Of a DNA stretch of 35,824 bases, positions 31,255 through 35,824 are shown in pieces. Each line of letters starts with the position of its first letter. Within the stretch, counting starts at the first letter, position 1. A model generated the notes under the pieces. The model did not search any database, was not told where the DNA came from, and saw nothing but the letters and a program-made list of their open reading frames with translations. Origin of the DNA: Alteribacillus sp041949975 (GTDB taxonomy: Bacteria; Bacillota; Bacilli; Bacillales; Marinococcaceae); assembly GCF_041949975.1 (NCBI RefSeq), contig NZ_JBHFQG010000036.1, positions 1 through 35,824 on the forward strand, given 5' to 3'. A program made the translations under genes and the position numbers.

Positions 31255-31566
31255 CTACGTATCGAAAAAGGTGGATTGATATTTGATAGGCATTAGAAAG
31301 ACGCTTTTGAGCAAAACACTAACGGCAATTCCTAAAGTGTTATTGATTAGGCAGCCTTCAATTGGGGGTGGGGCTATTGGAAAACCTGCTTTTTTGTAGA
31401 CATACTCAAGGGGTTGTGGTAGAAGCAAATTTTTCTCGTCTACACTTACAGAACCTTTATGATAGGAGTAGACATTAGATAGGCTAGGGTGTGGGTGTTC
31501 TGTCAATGGGAGAAAAACAGTAAGCATAGAAACAGACGTTAATATGAATAATAGCTTGTTCCCCAC
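31255..31566 (-). CDS. small exported or membrane protein, unknown
   Basis: About 103 residues. N-terminal hydrophobic segment (KLLFILTSVSMLTVFLPLTE) like a signal peptide, a Pro-rich middle (LLPQPLEYVYKKAGFPIAPP) and a second hydrophobic stretch (NNTLGIAVSVLLKSVFLMPI). Preferred start GTG (MGNKLL) about nine bases after GGGAG; an ATG three codons upstream is too near. No family recognised. Confidence 0.5.
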   Translation of the reverse strand: MGNKLLFILTSVSMLTVFLPLTEHPHPSLSNVYSYHKGSVSVDEKNLLLPQPLEYVYKKAGFPIAPPPIEGCLINNTLGIAVSVLLKSVFLMPIKYQSTFFDT

Positions 31567-31622
31567 TTTTGTCATCTCCCATCCATTCTTTTACGTTATC
31601 CCAAATATGTCATTTAGTTTCA

Positions 31623-31748
31623 TTACTTGCAAACAGAGTCTCTAATTTTTCGCTTCGTTAGCTTAATTGGTGCATTAATGACATTATAAATAATGTCTCC
31701 AGGAAAAGCGAACCAATCCCGATAGATGTATTTAAACCATGCTTTCAT
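31623..31748 (-). CDS. possible 41-residue basic peptide
   Basis: MKAWFKYIYRDWFAFPGDII, YNVINAPIKLTKRKIRDSVC, K. Aromatic, amphipathic, basic tail: an unusual but protein-like composition. It has no clear ribosome site and overlaps the region upstream of the antiporter gene. Could be a small membrane-associated peptide or a remnant. Confidence 0.3.
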   Translation of the reverse strand: MKAWFKYIYRDWFAFPGDIIYNVINAPIKLTKRKIRDSVCK

Positions 31749-31847
31749 CTTTGTCAAACGTCTTATATATGGACTGACTTATTTTTTTGGGAATGTGTTA
31801 GATATGGTAGATACTAACGAACGTAATACTATGGAAGGATTGTTCTC

Positions 31848-33302
31848 ATGGAACTCATAGGAGCCTTATTATTCTTACTCTCTGTTATGTTAATTATCGG
31901 TGTGTTAGCCACGAAATTTTCTTCTAGGTTAGGTTTGCCTGCTCTTATTCTTTTCCTCCTTGGTGGTATGATTCTCAACCAGTTTATGTATTTTGAAAAT
32001 GTCCAACTTACACAATTTATCGGTACATTAGCATTAATTATCATTTTATTCGATGGGGGGACACAAACAAAATGGGGGAAAATGCGACCCATTCTTGGTC
32101 CTGCCGGCTCTTTGGCAACACTTGGAGTTTTAATTACTACATTTGTAACAGGCGCTGCTGCCATGTACATTCTGGATTTTTCTTTATTAGAAGGGCTTCT
32201 TTTAGGGGCTATTATCGGTTCCACGGATGCAGCAGCAGTCTTCTCTGTGTTAGGCAATAAAAATTTCAATAAACGATTAACCGCTACGCTGGAGGCGGAG
32301 TCCGGCTCCAATGATCCAATGGCTGTCTTTCTTACTGTTACATTGATAGAAATGATTCAAATACCTGATATGTCCATCTGGGCTGCCGTCGGTAGCTTTT
32401 TCCAACAAATGGGGCTTGGACTTGCAATAGGATTAATCTTGGGCAAAATCTCTATCTACGTTATAAATCACATTAAACTGGACACTTCTAGTTTATACCC
32501 CATACTTGCCATGGGAGCAGCAATTCTCACATACGCGGCAACCGATTATTTGGGAGGAAGTGGCTTGCTCGCCGTTTATGTCATGGCAGTGTTTGTTGGA
32601 AATAATGATTTAACTCACCGATTTTCCATCTTACGGTTTAATGAAGGATTCGCCTGGATGATGCAAATTATCATGTTCACGCTTCTTGGACTGCTTGTTT
32701 TTCCTAAGCAATTGACGAACGTTTTCTGGGATGGTATCTTAATTGCCATCATTCTGATGTTCATTGCACGTCCTGTTGCTGTTTTTATCAGCATGTTGTT
32801 TATGAAATATAATCTGAAACAGAAACTTTTTATCTCATGGGCTGGTTTGAAAGGTGCTGTTCCGATTGTTTTAGCTACCTATCCGATTATTGAGGGCATA
32901 GAAAGTCATGACTTGATCTTTAACACCGTCTTTTTTGTTGTACTAATATCTGCTTTAGTTCAAGGAAGCACGTTATCCTGGCTGGCCGAAAAATTAGGAT
33001 TGTCTGGAGACGACGACGACGGCCATGCAAGCATCGAATTAATAAACCTGGGAAACACGGACTCAGAAATTATGAAGATAACTATCCCGAAACGTGCTCC
33101 CGCCATTAATACGTCATTAATCGATTTAACATTGCCCGAAGATACGTTAATCATAGGGATTACCCGAGACAAAAAACTACTGATCCCAACTGGATCGTCT
33201 GTTATTGAAAAAGGAGATACTTTGTATGTGCTGGGGGATAAAGAAAGCAGAAAAAAAGCAAAACTAACCTTATTAGGAAATACAGAACGATCGGAGAAAT
33301 GA
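31848..33302 (+). CDS. CPA1 K+(Na+)/H+ antiporter, second paralogue
   Basis: 484 residues, same plan as the antiporter at 26113: membrane part with STDA (125-128) and SGSNDP (Asn155-Asp156), FISWAGLKGAVPIVLATYPI, then an acidic DDDDGH linker and a C-terminal RCK_C-type domain (TLPEDTLIIGITRDKKLLIP; IEKGDTLYVLGDKES). ATG nine bases after GGAAGG. Monocistronic, ending at a terminator (33348). The acidic linker (GDDDDGHAS) differs from its paralogue, so regulation may differ. Confidence 0.9.
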   Translation: MELIGALLFLLSVMLIIGVLATKFSSRLGLPALILFLLGGMILNQFMYFENVQLTQFIGTLALIIILFDGGTQTKWGKMRPILGPAGSLATLGVLITTFVTGAAAMYILDFSLLEGLLLGAIIGSTDAAAVFSVLGNKNFNKRLTATLEAESGSNDPMAVFLTVTLIEMIQIPDMSIWAAVGSFFQQMGLGLAIGLILGKISIYVINHIKLDTSSLYPILAMGAAILTYAATDYLGGSGLLAVYVMAVFVGNNDLTHRFSILRFNEGFAWMMQIIMFTLLGLLVFPKQLTNVFWDGILIAIILMFIARPVAVFISMLFMKYNLKQKLFISWAGLKGAVPIVLATYPIIEGIESHDLIFNTVFFVVLISALVQGSTLSWLAEKLGLSGDDDDGHASIELINLGNTDSEIMKITIPKRAPAINTSLIDLTLPEDTLIIGITRDKKLLIPTGSSVIEKGDTLYVLGDKESRKKAKLTLLGNTERSEK

Positions 33303-33347
33303 TGTAACATAGGCTGCAGTCTTAATTTAATGACTTCTAGTAGATCA

Positions 33348-33384
33348 CCCCGTATCATTATGAAAATGACACGGGGCATTTTTA
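33348..33384 (+). terminator. intrinsic terminator between convergent genes
   Basis: CCCCGT-A-TCAT/ATGA-C-ACGGGG, plus-strand tail CATTTTTATCG. The 3' end of uppP at 33388 is just beyond it. Confidence 0.8.
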
Positions 33385-33387
33385 TCG

Positions 33388-34206
33388 TTATAAAAATGAA
33401 ATGACAAGGAAACCAACGATTACACAATAATACGCAAAATACTTTAAATTACCTTTTTCCATAATATTCATCAACCATTTCAATGCGAAGTAGGTGGCAA
33501 TGAAACTAGCTATAAAGGCAATAATATACGGAATCATCAATTCATTAAAGCCTGGATCACTTATAATTTCTGGGATCTCTAAAATTCCCGTTCCTAGACT
33601 AACAGGTATGTACAATAGAAAAGAAAACCGAAGGGCGGTTTCCTGATTCATCCCAACAAGCATCGACGCAACAATAGAAGCACCAGACCGGCTAATTCCC
33701 GGGGTTACAGCCACTGCCTGGGCAAGCCCTACAATAACGGCATCTTTCATTGTTAAAGCACTGTCTTTTTTCCTTCCTCTCCTATTTCGGATGATCCAAA
33801 TAGCAATTGCTGTGATAAGTAAAGTAACACCTACCGTCTTTGTACCGCTAAGTGCTTCACCAATCGAATCCCCAAATAGCACACCGATAATTCCCACAGG
33901 AATCGTGGCAACTATAAGATAGATAATGAACTGAAAGTCATTTTTAGCTGCTTTCTCCTTCTTGACAAGATATCGGAAACCATTTGTAACTAAACGTAAG
34001 ATATCCTCCCGGTAAATAACAAAAACAGCTAGAAGAGATGCGAAATTAACAAATATCTCAAAAGAGAGCCCCCTGGCCTCAATTCCAAATAGTTCCCGGA
34101 AAATAATAAGATGTCCACTTGAAGAGATTGGGATTGGCTCGGTAATTCCCTGAACTAACCCTAGTACTAGGTATTTTAATAATAGCCACAGTTCTGCTGC
34201 TTCCAC
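33388..34206 (-). CDS. uppP: undecaprenyl-diphosphatase (UppP/BacA)
   Basis: 272 residues, about eight membrane helices. The two catalytic motifs are present: GLVQGITEPIPISSSGHL (Glu23, SSSGH 28-32) and TPGISRSGAS (Arg173). It dephosphorylates undecaprenyl pyrophosphate at the membrane, recycling the lipid carrier for peptidoglycan and teichoic acids, and can confer bacitracin tolerance. The first motif has EPIPISSSGH where many have EFLPISSTGH, as in a Bacillus subgroup. GTG start seven bases after AGGAGG. Probably an accessory copy. Confidence 0.93.
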   Translation of the reverse strand: MEAAELWLLLKYLVLGLVQGITEPIPISSSGHLIIFRELFGIEARGLSFEIFVNFASLLAVFVIYREDILRLVTNGFRYLVKKEKAAKNDFQFIIYLIVATIPVGIIGVLFGDSIGEALSGTKTVGVTLLITAIAIWIIRNRRGRKKDSALTMKDAVIVGLAQAVAVTPGISRSGASIVASMLVGMNQETALRFSFLLYIPVSLGTGILEIPEIISDPGFNELMIPYIIAFIASFIATYFALKWLMNIMEKGNLKYFAYYCVIVGFLVISFL

Positions 34207-34351
34207 AAAAAATCCTCCTAAGCTGATAAGCTTTCTATTTTTATATGTATTGACTCCATTCTACCGCTTCCACTTTACTTTAGCACCTTTAAATGGCCCT
34301 ATACTGGAAGATCGTTCCCTTCTTCTGGCAGCTTATTGATGACATAATTGA

Positions 34352-34449
34352 CTTTTTTCTTTTTCATTTTTTTATACGCAAGTTAGAAAAAATGAACACC
34401 GATAAAAAAAGAGGGATTTCTCCCCCTTTACAGATCTCCCTGTTCTTTT
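34352..34449 (-). repeat. radC 3' end and terminator (copy 2, intact)
   Basis: Counterpart of 16831-16926, in the same orientation. Here the codons end radC properly (KEQGDL-stop). Confidence 0.8.
34398..34427 (-). terminator. intrinsic terminator of radC
   Basis: AAAGGGGGA/TCCCTCTTT with tail TTTTTTT on the minus strand, overlapping the radC stop region. The copy at 16870-16905 has a shorter U-tract. Confidence 0.8.
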
Positions 34450-34868
34450 AGGCTGGTGAATGAAGAATTATCTGCTACAACTAATGCATCTAGCAGCTCA
34501 ATTCCTACCATTCTTCCTGCTTCCTTCATTCTATCGGCAACTTGAATATCTTCTCTACTTGGTGTTACATCTCCACTTGGATGCTGATGAGCGATGATGA
34601 TCGAAGCAGCATTATTAAGTATAGCAGCTTTCAGAACTTCCCTTGGATGTACCACACTTGCGTTTAATGATCCAACATGTGCTCGATGAACAGCAACCAC
34701 CTTATTTTTGGTATTTAAGCATAGAACTAATAGTACTTCTCTGTCATCATCGCCTATGAACGATCTGGCAATATCAGCTGCATTCTCGGGCATACGTATA
34801 CTATTCTCCTTAATTTCCATCTCCGTTTTCACCTGTTTAATTCGCTGTACTTCATAAATATTTTCCAT
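34428..34868 (-). CDS. radC: RadC-family JAB-domain protein, short plasmid type
   Basis: 146 residues, only the JAB/MPN metalloprotease-fold domain, without the N-terminal HhH region of chromosomal RadC (about 225 residues). The zinc motif is complete: IAHQHPSGDVTPSREDI (His94, His96, Asp107), with an upstream glutamate in the DREVLLVL strand. Such short RadC proteins are typical of plasmids and islands; the function is unproven. ATG about eleven bases after AAAGGAG. Its 3' end is duplicated at 16831. Confidence 0.88.
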   Translation of the reverse strand: MENIYEVQRIKQVKTEMEIKENSIRMPENAADIARSFIGDDDREVLLVLCLNTKNKVVAVHRAHVGSLNASVVHPREVLKAAILNNAASIIIAHQHPSGDVTPSREDIQVADRMKEAGRMVGIELLDALVVADNSSFTSLKEQGDL

Positions 34869-34899
34869 TTCGGAAACAACTCCTTTCTTTGTTTGACAA

Positions 34900-35038
34900 C
34901 GAAGAAATTTTTCCGAAAATGGAAGTCAAGGGTGAGCCGTTAGGCGAATACGAAAGTATCAAAAAAGAGTTAGAGAATGTTAGAAAACCCAATGACTTAC
35001 TAGGAGTTGAAAAGCGTTTTTTGCTTTTTTACTCCTAG
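34900..35038 (+). pseudogene. possible C-terminal protein fragment
   Basis: DNEEIFPKMEVKGEPLGEYE, SIKKELENVRKPNDLLGVEK then a hairpin-coded tail and TAG. Charged, protein-like, but with no start site or known family. It directly precedes the hairpin at 34999. Confidence 0.3.
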
Positions 35039-35039
35039 T
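34999..35039. terminator. hairpin, probable terminator
   Basis: ACTAGGAGT/ACTCCTAGT with inner AAAAGC/GCTTTT. It lacks a strong U-tract on either side; the T-runs lie inside. Confidence 0.4.
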
Positions 35040-35151
35040 TAGCCAACTTGGATTTCTTACATTCTCTTGATCTTTTGCAGACCCTTTACTGGAATCATGA
35101 GGAAACAATTATAATGGAGAGAACAAAGAAGGAGTGGACTCGAGGGAGGGA

Positions 35152-35210
35152 GATTCGATGGTGGGACGATCATCGAATCCAATGGAAGCATTGCTATGCT
35201 TTGCTTCCAT
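35152..35210. other. two adjacent perfect hairpins
   Basis: GATTCGAT/ATCGAATC (35152-35159 with 35172-35179), then ATGGAAGCA/TGCTTCCAT (35182-35190 with 35202-35210). Weak ORFs on both strands cross them. Origin, ncRNA or protein site cannot be decided. Confidence 0.45.
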
Positions 35211-35251
35211 CGGTTTGTAAGAGGTCGATCCCCGAACAAACCGTTGAAAAA

Positions 35252-35446
35252 TTAGTCTTCTTCCCTACTTTTATGGTGTAAGTCAAGTACAGCAAGGAAA
35301 TCCTTTTCCCCTGTTTTTATCACCTGCTTTAACAATGGGAAAATTTCTTCATCTTCAGCGTATTGCTCAATAAGGCCCTTTAACTCGATCTCTAAGTCAC
35401 TGCTATCCACGGCTTTTATTTGATGAAAACGTTGTTCAATGATCAT
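35252..35446 (-). CDS. 64-residue acidic protein, unknown
   Basis: MIIEQRFHQIKAVDSSDLEI, ELKGLIEQYAEDEEIFPLLK, QVIKTGEKDFLAVLDLHHKS, REED. All-helical, acidic, no motif. ATG eight bases after AGGAGGAG, so probably translated. It may be a plasmid-type small protein like its neighbours. Confidence 0.65.
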   Translation of the reverse strand: MIIEQRFHQIKAVDSSDLEIELKGLIEQYAEDEEIFPLLKQVIKTGEKDFLAVLDLHHKSREED

Positions 35447-35506
35447 TTTCTAAACTCCTCCTATGTACGCCTCTACTATCTTTCTACTTTTTAATGCTCT
35501 TATCCT

Positions 35507-35558
35507 GTAAAGTATTTCAGGAATAAATGGCGTTTTATTTGAGAGCTATTTGTCGTAA
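35507..35558. repeat. ATGGCG...GTCGTA repeat, copy B
   Basis: GAATAAATGGCGTTTTATTT then GAGAGCTATTTGTCGTAACG. About 50 bases on, GTTTACAAGTGGTATCGCC parallels copy A's continuation. Confidence 0.6.
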
Positions 35559-35691
35559 CGTTTTTGTTGCTGTTAGTTAAACGTGGGATTAAATCGTTTA
35601 CAAGTGGTATCGCCGCTAACAAAGAGAAAAATTATTTCTTCTCCATAAAATTTAATAAACGTTCGTTTTTGAGACAATTCATATGAGCATT

Positions 35692-35749
35692 TGGAACTTG
35701 TGAATTTTAGAGCTATATGGCGGCTTTTTTTGAGAATTATTTGTCGTAT
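35692..35749. repeat. ATGGCG...GTCGTA repeat, copy C
   Basis: GGAACTTGTGAATTTTAG then AGCTATATGGCGGCTTTTTT and TGAGAATTATTTGTCGTATG. The left part (AACTTGTGAATTTTAG) matches copy A but not B. Confidence 0.6.
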
Positions 35750-35760
35750 GAAGCCCATAA

Positions 35761-35797
35761 AATAAGCAGTAATCGAATGATGACCACTGCTTATTTA
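35761..35797. terminator. hairpin, terminator-like
   Basis: ATAAGCAGT/ACTGCTTAT around about 18 bases, followed by TTATG on plus and TTTTATGGG on minus. Which gene it serves is not visible. Confidence 0.45.
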
Positions 35798-35824
35798 TGA
35801 CCAATAACAAGGCTTTCTCTTGCT

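Noticed and set aside
31829..32311. 160-codon minus-strand ORF opposite the second antiporter
   Set aside because: Typical antisense frame of a membrane protein gene; the plus strand is unambiguous.
35048..35281. 77-codon plus-strand and 60-codon minus-strand ORFs
   Set aside because: Both run through the paired hairpins; neither has a credible start site.

Overview
The window looks like DNA of a low-GC Gram-positive spore-former of the Bacillaceae. Supporting this are strong AGGAGG-type ribosome binding sites, frequent TTG/GTG starts, sporulation-type genes (a YdhD-like cortex glucosaminidase, a broken YjcZ-type peptide, a YtvI-like membrane protein) and Bacillus-type plasmid maintenance genes. 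Two large K+(Na+)/H+ antiporters would suit a salt- or alkali-tolerant genus, but the genus cannot be fixed from the sequence. No rRNA, tRNA or CRISPR array was seen.

Layout. (1) 1-16.8 kb is accessory, partly decayed chromosomal-type DNA. It holds the end of an IS3-family element, the YdhD-like hydrolase, a compact HIT / PLD-helicase / MazG-like operon, DUF2200, a D-2-hydroxyacid dehydrogenase, a secreted beta-propeller protein, small membrane proteins and a HepT/MntA toxin-antitoxin pair. Many genes here are broken: VOC protein, EamA transporter, thioesterase, lipoprotein, YjcZ. Intergenic gaps carry a dispersed GCGCCC-core repeat. (2) 16.8-25.3 kb is a plasmid-derived block. It has a truncated replication gene with an attenuator-like leader and a divergent small RNA, a ParM/ParR-type partition operon with GTATAC repeats, a MerR-type coiled-coil protein, a type I toxin-antitoxin locus, a multi-RHH protein, a zinc-ribbon protein, and a frameshifted ardC antirestriction gene behind a long structured leader. 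The GCGCCC repeats are absent here. (3) 25.3-35.8 kb holds two paralogous CPA1 antiporters, a small tyrosine recombinase, a CBS-domain protein, a YtvI-like protein, an undecaprenyl-diphosphatase, RadC and small ORFs.

How parts fit. A roughly 95-bp copy of the radC 3' end lies at 16.83 kb, fused to the truncated replication gene, and its intact counterpart lies at 34.4 kb in the same orientation. This points to recombination between plasmid-type segments. At least three leftward genes in the plasmid block share a motif between -35 and -10, suggesting one regulator. The antiporters, UppP and membrane peptides suggest envelope and ion homeostasis. The PLD-helicase operon, HepT/MntA, ArdC, RadC and type I toxin are defence, counter-defence or maintenance functions.

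The best candidates for new biology are the HIT/helicase/MazG operon, the small RNA plus attenuator at 17.16-17.41 kb, the structured ardC leader at 24.1-24.57 kb, and the toxin locus at 20.0-20.35 kb with its 5'-3' complementary arms. All names come from reading motifs by eye; no database search was run.
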